A stretch of DNA of 64,000 nt from Haematobia irritans. Lineage: Eukaryota; Arthropoda; Insecta; Diptera; Muscidae. The position numbers and the translations under genes are program-made. The notes under the pieces were generated by a model. That model was not told the origin of the DNA, searched no databases, and saw only the letters and a list, made by a program, of their open reading frames with translations. The DNA is taken from the NCBI RefSeq assembly GCF_050003625.1, contig NC_134398.1, forward strand, positions 90,409,832 to 90,473,831, written 5' to 3'. The first letter of the stretch is position 1. Every line of letters starts with the position of its first letter. This document shows, piece after piece, positions 43,568 through 54,554 of this stretch.

Positions 43568-43749
43568 TTATATGATACACCTTTTTGTATGTTCCAGCAC
43601 ACTCAATCCCGGCTGCGCCTCGCATAGGCAGTTTGCATGTTGCGCAATCTGCCATTGCGATTTGCCGATATAAAATTTGATTTCTTCACTAAAAAAACAA
43701 TATATTTGACATGATAACTTTATTTTTCGTTTGTAAAGTTATCACTTAA

Positions 43750-43969
43750 AGCTGAGAACTATGTACAGTTTTCAAGCTGAAAACCAGCTTTTTCACGGTT
43801 ACTTTTCTTAATTAATTAATTTAGAAATATAAAATGATTATCAATCAATTAATTGGATCTTTTCCATCTATTATTTGATAAGACTTGATAAAAATATAAT
43901 AGTCTTCATAAATATTTTTGTACTTTTAATTTAGTGTTTTGGTGAAAAACCCGAACATAGTACTCACCT
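43750..43969. mobile_element. 220-bp MITE (AGSTGAGTACTATG ends, TAA target)
   Basis: Ends AGCTGAGAACTATGTAC and, as complement, AGGTGAGTACTATGTTC, with TAA on both sides. It matches 54779-54994 in opposite orientation throughout. Internal palindromic phrase TTTTCAAGCTGAAAACCAGC. Confidence 0.85.
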
Positions 43970-43971
43970 TA

Positions 43972-44757
43972 AGGCCGAAATACAACCAAAAAAGCAGGCG
44001 TATGCTTTAGCTTTTTTCTTTGCTTTAAAGCGGCTTCATTTTTTCCAACACACATTGAAAAGCATAATTAGCTCCGTTCGAGAACCCGATAATTTTTGAT
44101 ATTTATTACAAATTTTTACTGGAAGTCGTTCGTTTACACCAAAACGCCAACAAAAGAGAGCCGGAGAGAGACTACATTTGACAGTTATGAGATAGAGAAA
44201 TTGCAAGTTTTTGCTAGAGATTTTTCCCCCAGTAAAATCTTGCAAACCATAGCATAGTTTGCCAGCTGGTTTATGATAACAAACAAAGTACCAATACAAT
44301 GCACATGTTCGGCAACTACGATTGGAAGTTAAATATACAGGATTCGTTTTTTGTTTTCAATGTTTTAGCAGCTGAAATTTTCAATGTGCAAATAGTTACT
44401 GGATACCGTTCGTGTACTTTTCAGCAATTTTAAGCAAAGAGTGTAAAATACACTCTTATTCTCTTGCTAGTTTTTACTGGATATTTTTTACTGGAAAAGT
44501 ACGCGAACAGACCTATTGTCGCTTCATAAACATAAACAAACTTATATTTCCATATACAAACCTGGAAGCAACAAATGTTTTTAACGTCAAAAGCAAAGCA
44601 GCCTATAGAAGCCGAAAAAGTTAAAATTTATTTTTACGCTTCCGGGCCAAGCTTATATTTATTGTACTCACACCCATATAATTATGAACGTTTCAACTTT
44701 TTCCAAATCAAAGAAATAAGTGAAAAATTAAGTTGCGTGTTCATTGTGTGTCGGCCT
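43972..44757. mobile_element. Candidate 786-bp element with AGGCCGAMAYACAA ends
   Basis: The left end AGGCCGAAATACAACC and the right-end complement AGGCCGACACACAATG agree at 12 of the first 14 bases, with TTA at 43969-43971 and 44758-44760. The TTA on the left overlaps the target duplication of the preceding MITE. No ORF with known motifs. Confidence 0.6.
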
Positions 44758-44865
44758 TTATGTCTTACAACTGTTTTTTGCTTGGATTTAACACGTATAT
44801 ATTTTTATTTTTGTTTAAATTAAAGGGCTCTTTAGAATCACATGTTTACTCAACCAGTGTTGCTA

Positions 44866-45807
44866 ATACACTACAATACTAATTGAAAAATAAATATCTT
44901 ATTAAACATATCAACAAATAAGAACAATACAACAAAACTTTAAATATATTAAACATTATTTGTAAACACTTTTGCATCGATAATTCGATTTCCTTCCTGT
45001 TGGTGTCATAAAACTGCATTAAAATTAATTAATATGCGGGCAATTTAAAATTAGGAACGTACTGGACCGCACGTTAGAATAGATTTCCAGCAGAAGGAAT
45101 TCAAATAAAATCCATTTTAAAGGTGAGTATTAAGTTCGAGTTTAGCCGCTAATTTTCACTAAAGTGAAAACTAAATGAGTAAAAAACGTCATAAAATTAT
45201 ACATATTTGTCGCAGATTTCATTATAACTTGATGGGGAATATCCCAAACCAAATTTTCACAAAGTTTATATTCCTTAAAATGGATTATTAAAGAAAAGTA
45301 ATCGTGAAAAAAATTACGATTTTAGCGGCTAAACTCGAACTTAATACCCACCTTAAACTCGAACTTAATTCCCTTAAGCTGATAAAAGGATGTAAATTAA
45401 ACTGACGATGTGATGCACATTTTCATCCAGAAGTTAATGATATGGTATAATATCCAGTTTATAGCAATTTAATTGGTTTCACTTTGAAATCTTTCTGGAC
45501 ACTTTTTCTTGTCGATAAGCCATTCATTTTTCAGCGGCCAGCTTCATAATGTTTGCAAGAATGTAGCATCCAAATATTTTAGTTTTCTGAAAAGAGATTT
45601 AAATTTAGTGATTTCTCTAAAATGTTGATTTAATTTTTCATATTGACTTACCAATTATTATAAACTATTTGAAGCAGTTCCAGTTAATTGTCCAACGTTT
45701 TTTCATGGGTCAGCTCTATAATGTTTTCAAGAACCTAGAATCCATAAATTTAGTTTTCGACAAAGAGATATACATATAGTGACTTCCTTAAAATTTTATT
45801 TCATTTT
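44866..45807 (+). repeat. Dispersed repeat R, copy 2, first part
   Basis: Co-linear with 40915-41600. Interrupted by the MITE 45121-45374 and then by the 153-bp-array element from 45808. The remaining part is at 51645-51880. Confidence 0.75.
45121..45374. mobile_element. 254-bp MITE inserted in repeat R (TAA target)
   Basis: The left end AGGTGAGTATTAAGTTCGAG and the right-end complement AGGGAATTAAGTTCGAGTTT are inverted, with a second inner copy AGGTGGGTATTAAGTTCGAG near the right. TAA is on both sides. The same site in repeat R copy 1 (near 41183) is unoccupied, so the insertion and its target are certain. Confidence 0.88.
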
Positions 45808-46607
45808 TATACCCTCCACCATAGGATGGGGGTATATTATCTTTGTCATTCCGTTTTTAACACATCGAAATATTGCTCTAAGACCCCATAAAGTATGGTA
45901 TGGTATTGCAAATGGGCCATATCGGTCCACTTTTACGTATAGCCCTCATATAAACGTACCCCCATATTTGGCTTGCTATTGCTCAAAGAGAAGCAAATTT
46001 CATCCGATCCGGCTGAAATTTGGTACATGGTGTTAGTATATGGTCTCTAACAACCATGCAAAAATTGGTCCACATTGGTCCATAATTACATATAGCCACC
46101 ATATAAACCGATCCCCCGATTTGGCTTGCGGAGCCTCTAAGAGAAGCAAATTTCATCCGATCCGGTTGAAATTTGGTACATCGTGGTAGTATATGGTCTC
46201 TAAAAACCATGCAAAAATTGGTTTAAATCGGTCCATAATTATATATAGCCCCCATATAAACCGATCCCCCGATTTAGCTTGCGGAGCCTCTAAGAGAAGC
46301 AAATTTCATCCGATCCGGCTGAAATTTGGTACATGGTGTTAGTATATGGTCTCTAATGACCATGCAAAAATTCAATTCAATTAAAACATTTATTTAATCA
46401 ATTAAGCCCTCTTGGACCATACATTGATAGATTTGAAAAAAAGTACAACAAGCTAAAGAAATTACAAATGCAAAGGAAAAAAATCATAGTAATACATAAA
46501 ACTAATGTGAATACAATATTCTCAATAGCTGAAAAACTACACGCACATTTCTTTACCTAAACACCAAAAAAACGCAACACCACATCAGTGATGATACAAA
46601 AACAAAG

Positions 46608-49330
46608 TTAATTGTTATAATTAAAATACTGAATTAGTTTACTTTTAAAAGCGCTTAGACTTACGGAAAAGTTCTTATAATCGGATGGAATTGCATTCCA
46701 TAATCTGGATAAACGAATTATGAACGATATTTCAAAAACAAGGTGTGAGAAAGTCTCTATTAGAATTTGAGTATTACGAGTAGAGTTTAGAAAATTAAAA
46801 CATTGGAGGTAAGCGGTTTCACCATGTTTTATAATGCTAAAGAAAAAACTAAGGCATCTTATGCTTAGGAAGTGCTCAAAAGTACAGCCAAGGAACTGAT
46901 GCGTGAAATACACATAATTACGTCGGCAGTTACGACCATAGACATACCTTAAAATACTGTGAAATGAAGATTCAAGCCTGCGAATATTTGACCTATTGGT
47001 GCCAGTATATACCTCAGCTCCGTACAATATATGAGGCATTAGTAACGAGTGAGCCAACATGTACATTATTTGCGTAGGCAAGATCACATTTATGCTGTAC
47101 AACTTTTTTTGGATGAGATTTAGTTTGGAGCAGATGTGGGCAATATGCTGCGCAAAAACCAAATTGGAGTCAATTTGATAACCAAGAGAAGTTATGACAT
47201 CTTTCGAAGAGACTATATGATTCTGCACAGTTATACTTTGAGGAGTATTTTGGCGACGTGAGTAGTTAAACACTATACATTTAGTTTTCGGAATATTAAT
47301 GTCGAGGTGGTTGCGAGGGGCCCAGTCGCATATCCTCCCAATATCGTCGTCCAAATGTGAAATGCAGCGTGGTAATCCTCCACTAGTACACGTACTCAAC
47401 AGCTGAAAATCGCCTGTATAAATTCCCATATCTACATGTTGAACACAGAGCCGGACATCATTGACATACAACATGAACAACACAGGACCTAAAATGGTAC
47501 CCTGAGGAACACCGGCAGAAATTGCATTAACACCAGACACACGACCATCACATCGAATATATTGAGAGCGACCAGACAGGAAAGACAATAAAAGTCTACA
47601 AGCTTTAGAAGAAAATTTAAATTCGTGGTAGAGCTTCGAATGTAGTATAATATGGTCGACTGAATCGAAAGCTTTACTCAAATCAAGAGCCGCGAGAATA
47701 CATGGGTCACCTCTATCAAGTGCCCGCCTAATGTCATCCGTTAGCTTAATCATAAGAGATGTGGTACTATGATGTCTCCTGAAGCCCGACTGACAGTCAT
47801 AAATTAATGAGTAACGATCAAGATGTTCAATAAGTTGGTCCATTATTATTATTTCAAAGATCTTTGATAAAGCTGGAAGGATAGAAATGGGACGAAAATC
47901 AGAACAGTCATTACCACTAGCACCCTTTTTCCTCATCGGCGCCACTCTAGCCAGTTTCCAAGCCATAGGAAATTTATTAGTCAATATAATAGTATTAAAC
48001 AAGTGCAAAATATGCTGTGATACAAATGGAAAAATCAATTTAACAAATCTAATAGGTATTTCGACAGAACCAACTGCGTTGGACTTAATTCTATATATTG
48101 CACTTTCTAATTTTACCATATCTATATTTCTAAAACTAAGACAGTTATTGCGATCATCCTCGTATGTAAAATTTCCTAAGCTATTAACAGGTACATAATG
48201 AGGAGTAGTAAAATAATTATTAAGATTATCTAGATCAATATCACAGTTATCGCTATCACAGAAATTAGAATCGAGAACTCCCGTAGAACGAACTCTAGAC
48301 CACAATTCCTTGTAACTCCTGCAGTTTTGAAACATTCGAAAACCATACGAACGTTTAACTCGTCGAATGGTTCGACGGGCAATAGCTCTATACATCTTGA
48401 AACGAGATCTACTTTCGTCGGATCGATTCTCAATAAAATCCCGGTGAGAGAGATCCCTATTAATAATAGCTCGACGTATGTCTCTGTTATCATACCATAT
48501 AGGCTTGTCATTTCTAATTACTCTTGACCTCAAAGGGACATAGTAATTAAACAATGCATATAAAATATTACTCAGGATTGAGAGTTGTGTGTCAGTATCA
48601 TTAGTAAAATAAATAGCAGAAAAGTCAGTATTCAATGCAGCGAGAGACAAATCATCCAGTGAAATAGAATCATAATCCCTAAAAACATAAGTAAGATTAT
48701 CACAATAGGTCGGGATCCTATTTTACAGAAGGATGAATGCTTGTCGTGAATTCAAAGCAGGGAAGTGAAATTGACTGCTGCGGGTGATAGATGAAGTATT
48801 ACTGACAAGAGTATAGTCAATCATTGTAAGCACATTTCTTGTGAGATCATAGTGCGTTGGGACGTTATTATGCAGCACAGAGAGATTGCAGCGGGTTAAC
48901 ATCAATTTAAGACAGGAATACTTTCTACGATCTAAGATATCACAGTTAAAATCACCTAAAATAATTACATCAGGAAACCGTATAATAAATTCTGAAATGT
49001 AATTCTCCAGGGCATCTAAATTACCACTGGGCAAATACACCACACCAACAAGTAACTCATATCCGCTGGACACTATTTTCAAGAACAGCGCCTCACAAGA
49101 ATTCGGCTCGGATAAAGTTGAAACAACCTTGGCATGTAGGTTCTTGGAAACATATAGCCCGACACCCCCTCCTCTCATTCCTAGGCGATCATTCCTAAAA
49201 AAGTTGTAGCCCGGGATTTGCACGGATCTGGAAGGAACATATGGCAAAATAAAGTCGGATAGCCTGGACAACGTACCGTTCATACCACAAATACACCCGC
49301 AATCCTGACCTGACTCAAATGAAATTATTA
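46608..49330 (-). pseudogene. LINE ORF2: endonuclease and reverse transcriptase
   Basis: The endonuclease (49270 to 48723) shows RNDRLGMRGGGVGLYVS, LGDFNCDI with the catalytic Asp, and DYTLVSN. The N-terminal third with the Asn and Glu residues is not recognisable, and the frame breaks near 48725 just before the SDH box. A 680-codon open frame (48650-46608) contains the whole RT: RPISILPALSKIFE, QSGFRRHHSTTS, ALDLSKAFDSVD (palm Asp), AGVPQGTILGPVLF, and then YTGDFQLL where the family has YADD, and LNIPKTKC. The first active-site Asp is Gly and its neighbour is changed too. The frame is intact but the RT should be inactive. Confidence 0.9.
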
Positions 49331-49547
49331 AAAGCCAAGTCAACCTTGCCAAGCATCCCACATAGTATCCACCAAAAAAAAAAATTACCCGAGTAAAATC
49401 GTAACATGAACAACCTATGAATCCTAGCAATCCGACAACTAACCCACCAAAAATAGTGAAGAAATATCTAGTACATAACTACCAGGTTAATTTGCTTTGC
49501 AATTTAACCTGGTTAACTAACCCACCCACCCAGCCATAACGGTAAAG

Positions 49548-50558
49548 TTACAAAGCAGCATGCGGCGTACCAAAAGCTGGCGTACCAGTTGGAATTATAG
49601 ATGTTGGCGCGTTGCTTCTTCGCCCAAAACGACGCCGAATTATGCCATCATTTGATTCCGTCTCACCAGCCAACGTAGAGAGTTGTTCGAGATTACACGT
49701 TTTAGAACCATCTTTATGCGTGACATTAGCTGCAGGAATAGATGATATGAGGCGAAAGCTTTTAATTACACGTTCTTTTTGTAAGGCACGACATAAACTC
49801 TTAGCCTTAATAGCCGCAGGAGGTAAATTTTCATTTAAATAAACCCTGGATTCTATATCTGTTGGAAGTAATTGATTCAGCTTAAGATCTCTCTTGGCGA
49901 AATACTTTTTCATAACATCATCCCTCTTCATCGCAGAGCAGAATTTGATCAACAGTGTTTTTTTAGTTTTTCCCAACCAGAAACAGCTGTCAAAATCGTC
50001 AATTTTCACATTTACACCAACTGCTTTTGCTATATTTTGAGCCATAACAATTGGTTCTGCGGTCGGAGGTAGGCCATATACGAGAATATCGTTCCGGCAC
50101 TGCAGATGTCTTATTTTGTGAATTTCCCGATCGATTGCACTAAATTTAGCATTACATTGTTTCTGATGTTCAATACCAGCAGCTCTTTCTGCATCAACTG
50201 AAGCTTGTATTGAGGCTAGTTTTGAATGAATTTCCCTTTTTATGGGATCTAGACTGCCGTCAATTTCTTTTTTGATTGTTGCCGGCAATGTTTGTATTAA
50301 ATTATCCAGCTTCGAAGTTAAGTTTTCAAGAGACTTCCAAATATTATCGTCTTGCTGTACCATACTGAATGAAGCACACTGAAGACACCTCCATTTAATA
50401 GTTTTATTCTTTGTCAAAAGATTAAAAGCAGATGTTGATAAATTAGAACATTGATCTTTATGATACCAGTTGTTGCATATGTAACAACAGACACCACCAG
50501 TTGATTTGGTTACGTTCTCGCTGCATTTAGGGCATGCAATTGTTGTTGTAGGTGCCAT
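49548..50558 (-). CDS. LINE ORF1 protein (PHD finger, coiled coil)
   Basis: The start is taken at MAPTTT (ATG 50558), because the residues upstream (to 50615) are hydrophobic and unlike this family. Residues 9-65 form a PHD-type finger: CPKC, CYIC, WYHKDQC, WRCLQC. Residues 70-160 are a charged helical region (ENLTSKLDNLIQ; KKEIDGSLDPIKREI). Residues 165-290 (NDILVYGLPP, LIKFCSAMKRDDV, RVYLNENLPP) resemble the nucleic-acid-binding domain of LINE ORF1 proteins. A basic tail ends near TPHAAL. About 336 residues, open throughout, so this protein could still be made. ORF1 binds the element RNA; the PHD finger may contact histone tails, by analogy with CR1 elements. Confidence 0.85.
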   Translation of the reverse strand: MAPTTTIACPKCSENVTKSTGGVCCYICNNWYHKDQCSNLSTSAFNLLTKNKTIKWRCLQCASFSMVQQDDNIWKSLENLTSKLDNLIQTLPATIKKEIDGSLDPIKREIHSKLASIQASVDAERAAGIEHQKQCNAKFSAIDREIHKIRHLQCRNDILVYGLPPTAEPIVMAQNIAKAVGVNVKIDDFDSCFWLGKTKKTLLIKFCSAMKRDDVMKKYFAKRDLKLNQLLPTDIESRVYLNENLPPAAIKAKSLCRALQKERVIKSFRLISSIPAANVTHKDGSKTCNLEQLSTLAGETESNDGIIRRRFGRRSNAPTSIIPTGTPAFGTPHAAL

Positions 50559-51644
50559 TTTAATAATGTGTGCAATAAACAAAACAAACCAAACAGCGGC
50601 AGCAGAAGAGTCCAAGATGTATTTTGCAATATTTTTTGTTAATACCAGAGGAGTTGAAAATACTCGATGCTACTCGTGCACTAGATATCCAAACGGTCTT
50701 TTTGAAGTGGTATTTGATTTAAGACAACTTCAAGTTATATTTTATTTTACCAAAATTAGTCAGCAGATGGAAATATTTACTCTTGCATGGACAGAGTTGC
50801 CAAGCCAAAAAATCAAATTGGTCCACATCGGTCCATAATTTTATATAACCCCCATATAAACCGATCACCAGATTTGACTTCCGGAGCCTCTTGGAAGACC
50901 AAATTTCATCTGATTAAGTTGAAATGTGGTACGTGGTGTTAATATATGGCCTCAAACAACAAAAATTGGTCGAAATCGGTCAATAATTATATATAGGCCC
51001 ATATAAACCGATCACCAGATTTGTCCTCCGGAGCCCCTTGGAAGAGCAAAATTCATCCGATTCGGTTGAAATTTGGTACGTGATGTTAGTATATGGTATC
51101 CAACAACCATGCAGGAATTGGTTCATATCAGTCCATAATTATATATAGCCCCCATATAAACCGATCCCCAGATTTGGCTTCTGGTGCCTTTTGGAGAAGC
51201 AAAATTCATCCGAGTCAGTTGAAATTTGGTACATTGTGCTAGTATATGGCCGTTAACAACCATGCCTAACTAGTTCCATATCGGTCTATAATTATATATA
51301 GCCCTCAGATAAATCGATCCCCAATCACACAAAAATTGGTCCATATCAAGTTCATAATTCTATATAGCCCCGATATAAGCGACCCCCATATTTTAATTCT
51401 GGCTCTCTACGTACCGTGCAAAAGTCCATGTCGATTCGTAATTATTTATAGATACCTATACATAACTTTTTTGTTTAATTTATACCACGTATGGACTAAC
51501 TCACAATTTAGAAAACGATGTTAAGAAGTTTTAAGATACCACAACCCAAGTAATTCGATTGTCTTTCGTAGAAGTTTCTACGCAATCCATGGTGGAGGGT
51601 ACATAAGATTCGGCCTGGCCGAAATTACGGCCCTATATACTTGT

Positions 51645-51880
51645 TTTATTTTCACGCACCTATTATTATAAACTATTTGGAGTAAATTCAATTATTTGTC
51701 TAAAATTTTCCATTTTTTTATTTCTTCCATTTGACCACGAACTTCGTTGCGCAAAAAAGTATTAAAGCCCACATGTTTTTTTCGTTGCATTTTAGGGTAG
51801 TGTTTTGTCAAACTTGTCTCATATTATCTTCAACACCTTTTCAAAGATTTCGTCAACAAACTGAAAAGTTGTTACATTTT
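51645..51880 (+). repeat. Dispersed repeat R, copy 2, last part
   Basis: Continues the copy that began at 44866, co-linear with 41600-41920 (CTATTTGG, CCACGAACTTCGTTGC, TCATATTATCTTC). It ends at AGTTGTTACATTTT. Confidence 0.75.
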
Positions 51881-52696
51881 GTGATATACCTCTGTGTAGA
51901 AATCGCGGAATTGGTACGCTGTTCGCGGCTGCGGCTTAGCTCGCCGGATGGGGGAGTTCTTCTTCCGCGGAGGCATCTTAGTGTTCGCGTACCATAAATT
52001 CAAAATTCAAATATAACGGTCCGTTACAGATGAGTAGAGAAAAAATTAAGCCGGAAATGAAATGTGAAATTTAGAAAAATTCTAACTCTTACATTTCAAA
52101 CTCGATTTTGAATTTCGGCTTTGTTTTGAGACAGATGTTTTCGTCTCATTAGGCTTAGCCCGCCCCATATGATTTTTTTTAATAATAATTTGTTTTTGAA
52201 ATAATAAAAGTGATTTTTATCTAATATATTTACATAAATATTTTAATTGGGTTAATATTATTTAATGTATGAATCTAAAAAAAAAATAATATTCATAAAT
52301 CAAATATAATTATTTTAAATTATTTATAGAAGTGGTATTAACATAAGCAAGAATAATAAAAAAGCATTTAAATCTTGTCGAATGCACGTTATAAGTAGAG
52401 AAGATTTATATTATGTAAGTTTAAATAATAGGAATATATTTTTTTGTTTAATTTGTAATTTGATATAAAAGAAATTCTATTTAATATTTTTGTTTGTTTA
52501 GTTGTTCGGGAAATAGTATTATATTTATTTTTTCTTTAAGATAATTTTAATAAATTATTCAATATTTTATAATGTTAAATATATTATTTATTTAAACCGT
52601 TTTATTTTTAAAGTTTGCTTTAAATAAAGTATTAATATTAGCCTTTATTTGTTGTAATTTTCAAATAAACAACTAATGGCTAATAATTATTTTATG
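51881..52696. other. Spacer with a GC-rich patch
   Basis: 51905-51990 is unusually GC-rich for the region (GGCTGCGGCTTAGCTCGCCG and CTTCCGCGGAGGCATC) but has no domain I recognise. The rest is AT-rich. Confidence 0.4.
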
Positions 52697-53352
52697 CACT
52701 GAAAAAAATATTGTCGTGAGGTCAAAGATTTCATGTCTTTAAAATACGAATACAAACTTTGCTTAGCGTAGAAGACGCATTTCTCTAAAATAAAGTTATT
52801 TTCCTTGTCCGAAAGTCGATAAACTTTTCAACGAAGTCGTATTGTCCTTATAATTAAGTGATTTGACTTAAAAATGGGTATCATAACATGAAAGAAAAAA
52901 TGTTTGGACTAAGGTCAACTTGACTTTAATAATTTAGAAAAAATCTTTAAATTTAATGAAATTGTCTTTAAATTTGTTGTCTTTTTGCATCTTGACTACA
53001 AAGCAAAAAATCGTTCAAATATAGGACATGTTTTTCAAAACTTTATTTTAAAGAAGTTTTTTACTTCAAACATAGCATAATTTCTACTGGAAGTCGAGTC
53101 CTAATTTGGAAAATAAAGTTGTCGTTAACTCGTTTTTAAAGGACTTTTATAGCATATGAAGAAAAAAAGCTGAGAAAGCGAAAAATTAAAATTTGCTTCC
53201 TAGAAGCAAGTACACAAAACCTAAATTTAAAAGAGGATTGTGTCTTAAAAGTATCCTTACTTGTATTCTCCGCTTCTTTGGCTCGGAATCAATACCAAAC
53301 TTTTTAAAGTAAAGACAAAATCTTTGGAACCGAGTATGCTTTTTTTTCAGTG
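52697..53352. mobile_element. MITE with CACTGAAAAAAA ends (656 bp)
   Basis: The left end CACTGAAAAAAATATTGTCG and the right-end complement CACTGAAAAAAAAGCATACT are inverted, followed on both sides by a shared CCAAAGATTT/TCAAAGATTT phrase. No coding capacity and no clear target duplication. Confidence 0.6.
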
Positions 53353-54554
53353 TGTATTTAAATATTAGTTCTAGTATTGTATGTCAATTTTATATATATT
53401 TTGCAATTATTTTACTTTACTATATAGTTTTATTTATCTCTATTTTTTTATTTATTTAATTCCAAATGTTCTGTATTCGAAATTTGCCTTTTCTTTAAAT
53501 TGGCGTATTTACTTTATTTTATATTATATTATATTATTTTATTTCATTTATTTATAGATTATTGTAGTTTTTATTTATATTCTTTTATTAAATTATTGTG
53601 TTGCAATTATTTTTATATTTATTTATTTTGTATATTTATTTTATTTATTGTTCATATTTATTAAATACCAATTTGGAAATTTATATAATTTATTTATTTA
53701 TATTTATTAATTTATTTATTTGTATTTATTTATTATTTATTTATTTATTTTTTTTTTGTTAAAATGTTATATTTGAATATTAGTTTTTTAAAAATCTATT
53801 TAATTTTCTTCATTCATTAATATAATTTTATAATTATTTTTTTAAATTAATTTAATTTGATTTTTATTAAATTTTAGGTTTGTTATTATAATTTTCATAT
53901 TTTTAGTATTTATTGTACTTTCATCTTTTTTTATTTATTTATTATATATTCTTTTCTCATTAGTGTATGTTGTTGTTTTATGTTATAATTTTGATTTGAT
54001 TAGAAAGTTTTTTTTCTTTTGTATAATACAAGCTATATAAGTATAATTAACAGACATACACTTTCATATAGTCGTTTTAGTACATTTTAAGACACTTAAA
54101 ACATTATCATTGTTATTGCGTGTTATTTATTTTTTTTGTGTGTAACAATAATCGACTTTTTGTATTTAAATTAAAATCATTCAGCTTTCCAACATTTCTT
54201 TTAATTCAGTATTCCAATGTATTTTGATTTTAACAACATTTTAATAAAGCCTTTAAATCTCGGTTTTTATTATTTTTTGGTTTTAATGTCATAACTTTCA
54301 ACATTTGTTAGTATTTCTCTTAACTGTTGTTTTAATTAGTTGACCTTTAAACTTTTAATTATATTTGCTTAGTTCGGCTTGAGGTCATGTGAATAAAAAC
54401 AGATGTTGTTGTTTTTTGAGTTGTATTTTTATATTTAAAATTTTCCAATATTTCGAGACATCTCCGATGCTCGTCTTCAGGGAAATTAATTTAAATTTAA
54501 AGAACAGTGAACTTCTTTACAAGGGAGTATATTTACAACTGAATATACTCCCTT
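53353..54554. repeat. Very AT-rich low-complexity DNA
   Basis: 53400-53980 is dominated by TTTATTTATTTA-type runs and TTATATTATATTA. There is no gene. It resembles sequence found at scaffold-attachment or intergenic AT tracts, but nothing here proves such a role. Confidence 0.7.

Larger units (their letters stand above)
41941..43655 (-). pseudogene. Non-LTR retrotransposon ORF1, interrupted by a MITE
   Basis: Sense start at ATG 43655: MADCATCKLPMRG, the first Cys pair of a PHD-like finger. The frame is broken by the 593-bp MITE at 42975-43567 and resumes with CCDIDEYAWKN and FMCDECLNYI, the other metal ligands. A long charged coiled coil follows (KQHLKEYKEDFHQSL, RYEERFMKMEE, to about 42600), then a linker, and a zinc knuckle CFNCKGFGHKANEC near 41960. 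Frames change near 42330 and 42130. It breaks off at 41941 against repeat R. The finger region lost here and the endonuclease are at 35795-36765, so the two pieces probably belong to one element of about 2.7 kb plus inserts. Confidence 0.75.
46373..50812 (-). mobile_element. CR1/L2-like non-LTR retrotransposon, nearly complete
   Basis: On the minus strand it has a 5' UTR of about 200 bp, ORF1 (PHD finger and coiled coil), ORF2 (endonuclease and RT), a 235-bp 3' UTR and a tail ending TTTAATTGAATTGAATT. It is inserted within a 153-bp unit: GCAAAAATT before and AAATT|GGTCC after suggest a short AAATT target duplication. Clade is assigned from the RT style (DFRPISILP, AALDLSKAFDSVDH, AGVPQGTILGPVLF) together with the PHD finger in ORF1. 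I am less sure whether it is CR1, L2 or a sister clade. Confidence 0.88.
45808..51644 (-). mobile_element. 153-bp-array mobile element, copy 2 (split by a LINE)
   Basis: Reverse orientation of 25144-27474. It begins TATACCCTCCACCAT at 45808 and ends TATATACTTGT at 51644. Array landmarks sit 153 bp apart (46108 and 46261; 51161 and 51314), with one 147-bp unit (50861 to 51008). Repeat R copy 1 shows the unoccupied site (TTTCATTTTTTATTTTCAC near 41590-41610), so the whole unit moved as one piece into an AT stretch. The LINE at 46373-50812 sits inside a unit and splits it. Confidence 0.78.

Noticed and set aside
45117..45377. piggyBac-type TTAA target for the MITE
   Set aside because: TTAA fits this copy, but the TTA, TAT and TAA flanks of sister MITEs and the better end alignment favour a 3-bp target.
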